Shown here: in pieces, positions 45,687 through 53,558 of the stretch
Layout: every line of letters starts with the position of its first letter
Numbering within the stretch: position 1 is the first letter of the stretch
Notes under the pieces: model-generated
Seen by the model: the letters and a program-made list of their open reading frames with translations, nothing else
What the model was told of the DNA's origin: nothing
The model's database searches: none
Program-made: the position numbers and the translations under genes
DNA from: IDS-8 sp035304345
GTDB taxonomy: Bacteria > Pseudomonadota > Gammaproteobacteria > Steroidobacterales > Woeseiaceae
Assembly: GCA_035304345.1 (NCBI GenBank)
Contig: DATGQE010000053.1
Coordinates: 1-64,000 of the forward strand
Reading direction: 5' to 3'
Length of the DNA stretch: 64,000 nt

Positions 45687-46892
45687 TGCGGGCGGGGCGA
45701 GGAAGCTCGTGCCGTAGTCCATGGCCGGGAGCTCGAACAGCTCGGCGAGCGACTGCCCGATGTCGGCGAACGTGGCGCGCTCGCCCAGCGGACCGGGGGT
45801 GACGCGCGCTCCCTTCGCGAGCACGGGGATGTGCTCGCGCGTGTGATCGGAGCCGGGCCAGGACGGGTCGCAGCCGTGGTCCGCGCAGAGGATCATGAGG
45901 TCGCCTGCTCCGAGGCGGGAGGTGAGCTCCGGCAGCCTCGCATCGAAATATTCGAGCGCCGTCGCGTAGCCCTCGATGTCCCGCCGGTGGCCGTAGAGCA
46001 TGTCGAAGTCCACGAAGTTCGTGAACACGACGGAGCGATCCGGCGCCGCGCTCCAGGCCTCGAGCGTGGCGTCGAACAGCGCGGCGTTGCCGGTCGCCTT
46101 GACGGCGCGGCTGATACCGCAATGCGCATAGATGTCGGCAATCTTGCCGATCCCGATGACTTCGCCTCCCGCGGCGACCAGCTTGTCGAGAACGGTATCC
46201 GAGTGGGGCGGCGTGGTGAGGTCGCGCCGGTTCCCGGTGCGGACGAAGTCGGCCGCCGTTTTCCCGACGAACGGCCGCGCGATGACGCGGCCTACCCGGT
46301 AGGCATCCACGAGCTCGCGCGCGATATCGCACAGCTCGTACAGCCGCTCGAGACCGAAGGTTTCCTCGTGGCAGGCGATCTGGAACACGCTGTCGGCGGA
46401 GGTATAGACGATCGGCTTGCCGGTGCGCATGTGCTCCTCGCCGAGCCTCTTGATGATCTCGGTGCCCGAGGCGTGGCAGTTGCCGAGCACCCCGGGCAGC
46501 CTGCCCCGCTCGATCAGCGCGTCGAGCAACTCCGGCGGGAAGGTGTCGGTCTCGCCGCGGAAATACCCCCACTCGAACAGCACGGGCACGCCGGCCACCT
46601 CCCAGTGGCCGCTCGGCGTGTCCTTGCCCGTGGAGAGCTCGCGCGCGAAGCCCCAGGCGCCGCTGACCTCCCCGGGCACCTCGCAGCCCGCCGGCCAGCG
46701 CCCGGTGCTCGCGTGCGCGGCGTGCAGCAGGCCGAGCCCGGCGAGGTGCGGCACGGCCAGCGGCCGGCCCTGTTCCTGCCGGTGCTCGGCAATGTGACCG
46801 AAAGTATCCGCCCCGGCGTCGCCGAAGCGCCCGGCGTCGGCGCTGGCGCCGATGCCGAAGGAATCGAGCATCAGGATCAGGGCTCGCGTCAT
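45684..46892 (-). CDS. deoB: Phosphopentomutase
   Basis: The 402-residue enzyme interconverts ribose or deoxyribose 1-phosphate and 5-phosphate during nucleoside salvage. It has the alkaline-phosphatase-superfamily metal sites: LILMLDSFGIGASADAG at the start, the catalytic Thr region DTFGHIAEH, SGHWEVAGVPV, and the C-terminal MILCADHGCDPSWPGSDHTREHIPVLA. Length and motif order are those of DeoB. GAGGAG lies six bases before the ATG. It follows the nucleoside transporter gene by about 80 bases on the same strand, a natural salvage pair. Confidence 0.96.
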   Translation of the reverse strand: MTRALILMLDSFGIGASADAGRFGDAGADTFGHIAEHRQEQGRPLAVPHLAGLGLLHAAHASTGRWPAGCEVPGEVSGAWGFARELSTGKDTPSGHWEVAGVPVLFEWGYFRGETDTFPPELLDALIERGRLPGVLGNCHASGTEIIKRLGEEHMRTGKPIVYTSADSVFQIACHEETFGLERLYELCDIARELVDAYRVGRVIARPFVGKTAADFVRTGNRRDLTTPPHSDTVLDKLVAAGGEVIGIGKIADIYAHCGISRAVKATGNAALFDATLEAWSAAPDRSVVFTNFVDFDMLYGHRRDIEGYATALEYFDARLPELTSRLGAGDLMILCADHGCDPSWPGSDHTREHIPVLAKGARVTPGPLGERATFADIGQSLAELFELPAMDYGTSFLAPPA

Positions 46893-46973
46893 GATTTCTC
46901 CTCGAATCGGCTGCTCGCCATCCTCGTCGCGTGCGATGGACGCTTCAACGGGTAGTCGCAGCCCGGCGCGCGC

Positions 46974-48191
46974 TTACAGGGAGACGAGAATGCCTGCGAT
47001 CGTCGCGTTCACCAGGTTGACCAGTGTACCGCCGATCACGGCCCGCAGCCCAAGCCGGGCGATGTCGCTACGCCGGCTGGGCACGATGCTGCCCAGGCCG
47101 CCCAGCAGGATGGCGATGGACGTGAGATTGGCAAAGCCGCACAGGGCGAACGTGATGATCGCCCGCGTCCGCTCGCCGAATTCCGCCTGCATTTCGACGA
47201 AGTGCACGTATGCATAAAACTCGTTGATCACGAACTTTTCGCCGATCAGGGTGCCGGCCTGCACGGCTTCCTCCCAGGGCACGCCGATCATGAACGCGAC
47301 CGGGGCGAACAGCCAGCCGAGCATGAGCTGGAGGCTGAGCCCGGGATACCCCGCCCATTCCCCCAGCATGCCGAGCACGCCGTTGACGAGCGCAATCGTG
47401 GCTACGAACGCGAGCAGCATGGCGCCGACGTTCAACGCGAGCGTGAGCCCGGTCGCCGCGCCGTTGCCGAGCGCTTCGAACAGGTTCACCGGGCGCGTCT
47501 CACCACCCAGGTCGGCAGGGTCGAAGGGAGCCGGGGAGCCGGTTTCCGGGACCATGATCTTGGCGACGAGCAGCCCGCCGGGCGCCGCCATGAAACTCGC
47601 GGTGATGAGATAACCGAGGTCGACGCCCATCTGCGCGTAGGCCGCCATCACCGTGCCGGCAATCGTCGCGCACCCGCCGGTCATGACGGCGAACAGCTCC
47701 GATTCGCTCATGCGCGCGAGGTACGGACGTACCACGAGCGGCGCCTCGGTGTGGCCCACGAAGATGTTCGACACGGCCGACATCGACTCGGGCTGCGTGG
47801 TCCCGAGCAGCTTGCGCAGCGCCCCGCCGAGGACCGCGACGATCCATTGCATGATGCCGAGGTAGTACAGGACCGACATTATCGCCGCGAAGAACACGAT
47901 GATCGGCAGCACGTTGAAGGCGATGGTGAAGCCGAGGCTGTCCCCGATGCGGTTGCCGAACACGAACTCGATGCCGGCGTTGGCGTAACCGATCACGTGG
48001 CCTACGCCGCGTACCGCCGCGTCCAGCGCCCGCCGGCCGGCGGGCAGGTACATGATGACGACGGCCATGCCGAGCTGGATCGCGAACGCGGCCAGCACGG
48101 TGCGCGGCCGGATCGCCCTGCGGTCGCTGGACAGGAGCCAGGCAAAGAGGAGCAGCAGCAGGATGCCGCCCAGGCTGATCAGGGTGCGCAT
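46974..48191 (-). CDS. nupC: Concentrative nucleoside transporter (NupC/CNT family)
   Basis: The 405-residue inner-membrane protein has the CNT layout: a short N-terminal helix pair, then a gate domain with GNRIGDSLGFTIAFNVLPIIVFFAAIMSVLYYLGIMQWIV. The conserved substrate-binding loops SMSAVSNIFVGHTEAPLVVRPYL and LTSIAILLGGLGSIVPSRR follow, with the C-terminal helices after them. It imports nucleosides with protons or sodium. It is transcribed with deoB downstream and comes after the oxidase genes by about 90 bases, so it may share transcription with them. Confidence 0.94.
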   Translation of the reverse strand: MRTLISLGGILLLLLFAWLLSSDRRAIRPRTVLAAFAIQLGMAVVIMYLPAGRRALDAAVRGVGHVIGYANAGIEFVFGNRIGDSLGFTIAFNVLPIIVFFAAIMSVLYYLGIMQWIVAVLGGALRKLLGTTQPESMSAVSNIFVGHTEAPLVVRPYLARMSESELFAVMTGGCATIAGTVMAAYAQMGVDLGYLITASFMAAPGGLLVAKIMVPETGSPAPFDPADLGGETRPVNLFEALGNGAATGLTLALNVGAMLLAFVATIALVNGVLGMLGEWAGYPGLSLQLMLGWLFAPVAFMIGVPWEEAVQAGTLIGEKFVINEFYAYVHFVEMQAEFGERTRAIITFALCGFANLTSIAILLGGLGSIVPSRRSDIARLGLRAVIGGTLVNLVNATIAGILVSL

Positions 48192-48281
48192 GCGCGAATC
48201 AGCGAGCCGCTGCTCCGTGACCCGCCGTCAGGGCGACCACCGCTCGACAGGCCACCGGCCCGGCTCCTGCCGGATCAATGC

Positions 48282-48650
48282 TCAACTGCCGCCGCCGGCG
48301 GGCTGGTGGTGCGGGCTGCCATGCGGGGCAGGATCGCCGGCGGCAAAGAACTCGATGCGGGTGAGGAAGGTGTAGTCGCCTTCGAGGGACATCAGCCAGA
48401 TCAGGATGAGGATCGCCACCGGCGGCACGAGGATCGCGAGCTTGAGCGCGAGCCGCTCCCACTTCATGTGCATGAAAATGGCCACGATGAACCCGGCCTT
48501 GAGCAGCATGAATATGACGATCAGCGACCATCGCAGCATTCCCTGGAATTCCAGGTAGTCCACCATGTAGGAAAAGAAACTGACGACGAACAAAAGCCCC
48601 CAGATCCAGAAGTAGATGGCGATGGGGTGCTGCTGTCCTTCCTGCGCCAT
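48282..48650 (-). CDS. Cytochrome c oxidase subunit IV-like (caa3 type)
   Basis: From the ATG at 48650 the 122-residue protein has three hydrophobic helices (IAIYFWIWGLLFVVSFFSYMVDYL, LRWSLIVIFMLLKAGFIVAIFMHMKWE, LKLAILVPPVAILILIWLM) and a short His/Gly-rich tail. The KAGFIVAIFMHMKWE segment is characteristic of prokaryotic COX4/CyoD-like subunits that help assemble the CuB centre and stabilise subunit I. It is the last gene of the oxidase operon. Confidence 0.85.
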   Translation of the reverse strand: MAQEGQQHPIAIYFWIWGLLFVVSFFSYMVDYLEFQGMLRWSLIVIFMLLKAGFIVAIFMHMKWERLALKLAILVPPVAILILIWLMSLEGDYTFLTRIEFFAAGDPAPHGSPHHQPAGGGS

Positions 48651-48663
48651 GGCGTGTTCCTGC

Positions 48664-49356
48664 CTACCAGAGATAGAAGAATGCAAAGATGAAGACCCAG
48701 ACGAGATCGACGAAGTGCCAGTATAACCCGGCGATCTCGACGATTTCGTAGTTGCCGCCCCGCTTCTCGTAGAAGCCCCGCTTGACGCGGAAGGCCACGA
48801 TCAGGAGGTAGATCACCCCGGCCGTCACGTGCATGCCGTGGAAGCCGGTGATCATGAAGAACGACGAGCCGAACTGCGCCGCCCCGTGCGGGTTGCCCCA
48901 GGGCCTTACCCCCTCGTCCAGGATCAGCTTGCTCCACTCGAACGCCTGCATGCTGACGAACGTCGCGCCGAGCGCCGCCGTGGCCACCATCAGCCAGAAC
49001 GTCTTGTTGCGCTCCTTCCGGTATCCCATGTTGACCGCCATGGCCATGGTCCCGCTCGACGTGATCAGCACCATCGTCATGATCGCGATCAGGAACAGGG
49101 GCACGGATACGCCGAACACCTCCAGAGCGAACAGCTCGCTCGGCAACGGCCAAGGCTCCGCCGTCGACATCCGGACGGTCATGTAGGAAATCAGGAAGCA
49201 GCTGAATATGAAGGTGTCGCTCAGGAGGAAGATCCACATCATGGCCTTCCCCCACGGCATGTGAAACGCCTGCTTGTCCGCCGAGAAATCGCTGACGACG
49301 CCGCGCCTGCCCGCCGGCAGCACGTCGTCGATCTTCGTCATGATGGCTTCCGACAT
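48664..49356 (-). CDS. Cytochrome c oxidase subunit III, copy 2
   Basis: The 230-residue membrane protein has five or so helices and the subunit III motifs MWIFLLSDTFIFSCFLISYM, SMQAFEWSKLI, SSFFMITGFHGMHVTAGVIYLL and AGLYWHFVDLVWVFIFAFFYLW. The Glu of QAFEW and the His of GFHGMH are conserved in this subunit, which supports oxygen access and enzyme stability. It follows another subunit III gene by 13 bases. The paralogue differs clearly in sequence, so the enzyme has two distinct III-like subunits or the operon serves two assembly forms. Confidence 0.92.
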   Translation of the reverse strand: MSEAIMTKIDDVLPAGRRGVVSDFSADKQAFHMPWGKAMMWIFLLSDTFIFSCFLISYMTVRMSTAEPWPLPSELFALEVFGVSVPLFLIAIMTMVLITSSGTMAMAVNMGYRKERNKTFWLMVATAALGATFVSMQAFEWSKLILDEGVRPWGNPHGAAQFGSSFFMITGFHGMHVTAGVIYLLIVAFRVKRGFYEKRGGNYEIVEIAGLYWHFVDLVWVFIFAFFYLW

Positions 49357-49369
49357 CTTGCGAGACCCT

Positions 49370-50032
49370 TCAGGTATAGAGCAGCAGTGCGAACAGGACC
49401 AGCCACACGAGCAGCAGGTAATGCCAGTAGACGGTACAAAGCTGCACGCTCGTCCGTATCGCCTCCGGCTCCGCGCCGCTCATGATCTTCACCACCGAGC
49501 GCGCCCAGACCCACAAGCCGCCCGCGAGGTGCAGCCCGTGCACGGCGGTGAGCAGGTAGAAGAAGGCGTTCGCCGGGTTGCGGCTCGCGTAGTGCCCCGT
49601 GTCGTGGAGCTCCCGCCATGCGATGAGCTGGCCCGCGAGGAACAGGAAGGTGAGCAGGCCGGCCAGCGCCAGCCCGATCTTCAGGGTGGCCGCCTCGCCG
49701 CGGATCGCGGCGCCGCGGCTCCGGTGATACACGAGGCTTGCAAAAACCAGCAGCACGGTGTTGACCCACAGGATATCGGGCTCCGGCAGGTCTGCCCAGT
49801 CGTGCATGTGCCGCCGCATGAGGTACGCGCTGATGAACAACGCGAACAGCGACGTGACCACCGCGAGGAACGCCGCGAGGCCAAGCACCCGCGGGCCGGT
49901 GTCGAACGCGCTGCCGCTCGCCGCATCGTCCGCCGCCCGCGGCTGCCACGGCGCGGTGTTCAGCGTCTGGCGCAGCAGCCACCCGACGACCACGGCCATC
50001 AGGACGGCGAGGATCAGCAGCGTGAACGTCAT
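49370..50032 (-). CDS. Cytochrome c oxidase subunit III-like protein, copy 1
   Basis: The 220-residue protein has an extra N-terminal membrane helix (TFTLLILAVLMAVVVGWLL), then the subunit III helices: LAAFLAVVTSLFALFISAYLMRRHMHDW, ILWVNTVLLVFASLVYH, GLLTFLFLAGQLIAWREL, NAFFYLLTAVHGLHLAGGLWVW and VYWHYLLLVWLVLFALLLYT. It retains the VHGLHL and VYWHYL motifs but has QLIAWREL where the other copy has MQAFEWSK. It sits between coxA and the second subunit III gene with short gaps (30 and 13 bases). Confidence 0.9.
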   Translation of the reverse strand: MTFTLLILAVLMAVVVGWLLRQTLNTAPWQPRAADDAASGSAFDTGPRVLGLAAFLAVVTSLFALFISAYLMRRHMHDWADLPEPDILWVNTVLLVFASLVYHRSRGAAIRGEAATLKIGLALAGLLTFLFLAGQLIAWRELHDTGHYASRNPANAFFYLLTAVHGLHLAGGLWVWARSVVKIMSGAEPEAIRTSVQLCTVYWHYLLLVWLVLFALLLYT

Positions 50033-50062
50033 GCATCCTGCTCTTCGGGAGCGCGCACCGCG

Positions 50063-51829
50063 CTACGCATGCGTGACCCCGTGACGACGGCCGACCGGCG
50101 CGACTTCGGCCGGCACGTTCTGCGGGATGAAGTCCTCGGGATGGCCAGGCACGCTGTAGTCGTAGGCCCAGCGGTGCACCTCGGGCAGCTCGTGGCCCCA
50201 GTTCCCGTGCTTCGGCGGCGTATCGGGCGTCTGCCACTCGAGCGTGGTCGCGCCCCAGGGGTTCGGATCGGCCTTCTTGCCCCGCGCCAGCGACGTCACC
50301 ACGTTGTAGAAGAAAATGAGCTGGGTGAGCGCGACGATGATCGCGGAGATCGTGATGCTCTCGTTCAGCGCCTGGGCCGATGCCGGCATGAACTCGGTGT
50401 CACCCATGGCGAAATACCGCCGCGGCACGCCGAGGAAGCCGAGGTAGTGCATCGGCAGGTAGATCGAGTACGTGCCGAGGAACGTCAGCCAGAAATGCCA
50501 CCGGCCGAGCCGCTCGTTGTACATCTTGCCGGTGATTTTCGGGAACCAGTGGTAGATCGCGCCGAAGACCACGAGGATCGGCGACACCCCCATCACCATG
50601 TGGAAGTGCGCCACCACGAAGTACGTGTCCGACAGCGGCAGGTCGACGACCACGTTGCCGAGGAAGATACCCGTCAGCCCGCCGTGGATGAACGTGAAGA
50701 TGAAGCCGATGGCGAACAGCATCGGCACGCGCAGGTGGATGTTGCCCTGCCACAGTGTCAGCACCCAGTTGTACACCTTGATCGCCGTCGGCACCGCGAT
50801 GATCAGCGTCGTGGTCGCGAAGAAGAACCCGAAGTAGGGGTTCATGCCGCTGACGTACATGTGGTGTGCCCAGACGATGAAGCTCAAGCCACCGATCGCG
50901 AGGATAGCCCACACCATCATGCGGTAGCCGAAGATGTTCTTCCGGGCATGCGTGGCGAGCAGGTCCGACACGATGCCGAAGGCCGGCAGCGCCACGATGT
51001 AGACCTCGGGATGGCCGAAGAACCAGAACAAGTGCTGGAACAGGATCGGGCTGCCGTTCGTGTAGACCGTCTGCTCGCCCGCGGACACCATGTCGGGCAT
51101 GAAGAAGCTGGTGTAGATCGTCTTGTCGAGCAGCATCATGATCGCGGACACGAGCAGCGCAGGGAACGCCAGCAGGCCCAGGATCGTGGCCATGAAGATG
51201 CCCCACACGGACAACGGCAGGCGCATCAGCGTCATGCCGCGACAGCGCGCCTGCAGCACCGTGGTCACGTAGTTCAGGCCGCCCATCGTGAAGGCGACGA
51301 TGAACACGGCGAGAGAGACGAGCATGAGCACGATGCCCCACTCGACGCCCGCGGTACCCGGCGCGATGGCCTGCGGCGGATACAGGGTCCAGCCTGCACC
51401 GGTGGAGCCGCCAGGCACGAAGAAGCTCGCGAGCAGGATGATCACCGACAGCAGGTACACCCAATAGCTCAGCATGTTCATGTACGGGAATACCATGTCG
51501 CGCGAGCCGCACATGAGGGGTATGAGGTAGTTCCCGAACCCGCCGAGGAACAGCGCCGTGAGCAGGTAGATCACCATGATCATGCCGTGCATGGTGACGA
51601 ACTGGTAATAGCTCTCCGGGTTGATGAACGAGAACTCGTTCGGGAAGCCGAGCTGCAGGCGCATCATGACCGACAGGCAGAGCGCCACCACGCCGACGAA
51701 GATTGCCGTCAGGCCGTACTGGACGGCGATGACCTTGTGATCCTGGCTCCAGATGTACTTGCGGATGAAGGTCTGCGGATCGTGATGCGCGATTTCGTGA
51801 TCCCGGTCCGCGATTGCTACGTAGGCCAT
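50063..51829 (-). CDS. coxA: Cytochrome c oxidase subunit I
   Basis: The 588-residue catalytic subunit of the heme-copper oxidase has about 12 membrane helices. It contains the low-spin heme ligand region MHGMIMVIYLLTALFLGGFGNYLIP. The CuB/proton-channel motif FGHPEVYIVALPAFG (near residue 270; its Glu places it in the A1 class with a complete D-channel) and AHHMYVSGM with the CuB histidines come next. HFHMVMGV carries the two heme ligands. It reduces oxygen to water and pumps protons. The gene begins 24 bases after coxB and leads into the subunit III genes. Confidence 0.97.
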   Translation of the reverse strand: MAYVAIADRDHEIAHHDPQTFIRKYIWSQDHKVIAVQYGLTAIFVGVVALCLSVMMRLQLGFPNEFSFINPESYYQFVTMHGMIMVIYLLTALFLGGFGNYLIPLMCGSRDMVFPYMNMLSYWVYLLSVIILLASFFVPGGSTGAGWTLYPPQAIAPGTAGVEWGIVLMLVSLAVFIVAFTMGGLNYVTTVLQARCRGMTLMRLPLSVWGIFMATILGLLAFPALLVSAIMMLLDKTIYTSFFMPDMVSAGEQTVYTNGSPILFQHLFWFFGHPEVYIVALPAFGIVSDLLATHARKNIFGYRMMVWAILAIGGLSFIVWAHHMYVSGMNPYFGFFFATTTLIIAVPTAIKVYNWVLTLWQGNIHLRVPMLFAIGFIFTFIHGGLTGIFLGNVVVDLPLSDTYFVVAHFHMVMGVSPILVVFGAIYHWFPKITGKMYNERLGRWHFWLTFLGTYSIYLPMHYLGFLGVPRRYFAMGDTEFMPASAQALNESITISAIIVALTQLIFFYNVVTSLARGKKADPNPWGATTLEWQTPDTPPKHGNWGHELPEVHRWAYDYSVPGHPEDFIPQNVPAEVAPVGRRHGVTHA

Positions 51830-51853
51830 CAGCCTGTCCTCATGCCGTGCCGG

Positions 51854-53239
51854 TCATGGTGCGGTACGCTCCGGCGTCTCCGGGGTCGACAGCGTGTTGA
51901 TGTACGCCACGACGTCCCGGATTGCCTGCTCGTTCTGCAGCGTCTCGGCCATGAACCCCATCTGCTTGCCGTAATAGTCACTGGGATGGCCACCACGCAC
52001 GCCGCTCTTGAAGTTCTCGAGCTGCCGGACGAGGTACCAGTCGCTCATGCCCGCGAGCCGCGGCGCGTTCATGTGCTCGATGCCCTGCCCGCGGGCGCCG
52101 TGGCAGTAGGCGCACACCGCGTAACGCTTCGCGCCCGCCGCGACGTTCCCCTCGACCGTGTGCGCGGGCGGCTCGTCCGGCAGGCCGGCGAGGTACGCGA
52201 GCACGTTGGCGACGGCTTCCGGCGTCGCCAGCGTACGCGCCATGGGCGCCATCTGGCGTCCGTACGTGTCGGCCTCGTGCGCGCCGCGCAGGCCGGTGCG
52301 GTAGTTCTCGAGCTGCTGCTCGATGTACCACGGGTCCTGCCCGGCCAGCTTGGGCGCGTTCAGCGCGGGCATCCCTTCCGCCCGCGGCCCGTGGCACGCC
52401 GAGCACACCGCGTACTGCGCCGCGCCAGCGGTCGCGTTGCCCGGCGGGCGCGCCGCGAGCTCGGCCCAGGTCGGCCAGCTCGCCACCCACTCGTCGAACG
52501 CCTCCTGCTCCTCGACCACGACCGCGCCGCGCATGGAGTGGTGCGCAATGCCGCAGAGCTCCTCGCACAGCACCTCGAAGCGCCCGGTGCGGGTGGGCGT
52601 GAGCCACATGTGGGTTTCCATGCCGGGGACGAGGTCCATCTTCACGCGGAACTGCGCGACGGTGAAGTTGTGCAGCACGTCCTTCGAGCGCAGCCAGAAG
52701 CGAACCGGGCGGTTCACGGGCAGGTGTACCTCGGCGCTCGACACCAGCACGTCGTCCTGGCCGTCCGGGTCTTCGGGGTACATGCCGAAGGGATTGTCCG
52801 ACGAGACGAGGCGGGTGCTGGTCCTCCCGAACCGGCCGTCTTCACCGGGCAGGCGATAGCTCCAGTGCCACTGCTGGCCGACCGCCTCGATCTGCAGCGC
52901 GTCGGGGGGCACGTCGACGAAGCGCGCCCATACGAGCAGGCCGGGCGCGAGCATCGCCGCGACGCCGACCGTGGTGAAGGCGGTGAGGACCCACTCGAGG
53001 CGCTTGTTCTCGGGCTCGTAGGCGGCCTTGCGCTCCCGGCGATGGCGGAAGCGGATGACGCAGTAAGCCATGAAGAGGTTGACGGCCACGAACACCAGAC
53101 CCGTCACGACGAGCGTGATGTCTACCGTTCTGTCTATGCGTTCCCAGTTGGATGCGAGGGGCGTGAACGTCCACGGGCTCAGGAAGTGAAATGCGAGGGA
53201 GCCCACGACCAACAGGATCAACACTATTGCTAAAGGCAT
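51854..53239 (-). CDS. coxB: Cytochrome c oxidase subunit II fused to two cytochrome c domains
   Basis: The 461-residue protein has an N-terminal signal/helix and a second membrane helix (DITLVVTGLVFVAVNLFMAYCVI). The periplasmic cupredoxin follows, with VGQQWHWSYRLPGEDG, DVLHNFTVAQFRVKMDLVPG and the full CuA site CEELCGIAHHSM (about 226-237). Two class I cytochrome c domains then follow, with CSACH (about 277) and CAYCH (about 376), each with a downstream Met ligand candidate (MAPMA, MGFMAE). Ordinary subunit II has no heme and caa3 types usually have one, so a diheme tail is unusual. It is the first gene of the oxidase operon. Confidence 0.95.
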   Translation of the reverse strand: MPLAIVLILLVVGSLAFHFLSPWTFTPLASNWERIDRTVDITLVVTGLVFVAVNLFMAYCVIRFRHRRERKAAYEPENKRLEWVLTAFTTVGVAAMLAPGLLVWARFVDVPPDALQIEAVGQQWHWSYRLPGEDGRFGRTSTRLVSSDNPFGMYPEDPDGQDDVLVSSAEVHLPVNRPVRFWLRSKDVLHNFTVAQFRVKMDLVPGMETHMWLTPTRTGRFEVLCEELCGIAHHSMRGAVVVEEQEAFDEWVASWPTWAELAARPPGNATAGAAQYAVCSACHGPRAEGMPALNAPKLAGQDPWYIEQQLENYRTGLRGAHEADTYGRQMAPMARTLATPEAVANVLAYLAGLPDEPPAHTVEGNVAAGAKRYAVCAYCHGARGQGIEHMNAPRLAGMSDWYLVRQLENFKSGVRGGHPSDYYGKQMGFMAETLQNEQAIRDVVAYINTLSTPETPERTAP

Positions 53240-53558
53240 ACCCGGCGCACCCTCTGCCGCGATCGTCCGGATGGAATGTTGCTCGTGGACTCGAGTGGAC
53301 TACATCAGTTGCCGCCCCCTGTTGCCGTCGGCTTCCGTGTCGGTGTGCAGTATCTTCGCCCGTCGCGCCCACGGACGGCGAGATGCATTCCCCCTACCAC
53401 GTCCTTGTTCTTATCGGCGCCCCCTTTGTTGCCGGCGGACTGGTACACCGTCGACAATAGAGCAATCAGGGGCCCATTTCCACCGGGATTCGAGTCTCGG
53501 CGCGGGCGCCACCGGCCCCGCCTCGGTGGCGGGCCTGGGCCCGTGCGGTGCGCGCTCC
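53240..53558. other. 319-base non-coding stretch upstream of the oxidase operon
   Basis: Lies between the end of the flavin oxidoreductase gene and the start of coxB, both on the minus strand. The promoter of the oxidase operon should be here, but I could not find a convincing -35/-10 pair. No RNA gene or repeat is recognised. Confidence 0.5.

Noticed and set aside
49274..53233. A 1319-codon open frame on the plus strand across the oxidase operon
   Set aside because: It is an antisense shadow of coxB, coxA and subunit III. Its product is an Arg/His/Asp-rich low-complexity chain with no domain, and the opposite strand encodes textbook oxidase subunits. High GC content makes stops rare in shadow frames.
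46974..53239. Treating nupC and deoB as functional partners of the oxidase
   Set aside because: Same strand and close spacing may allow read-through, but nucleoside salvage and respiration have no known mechanistic tie, so I list them separately.
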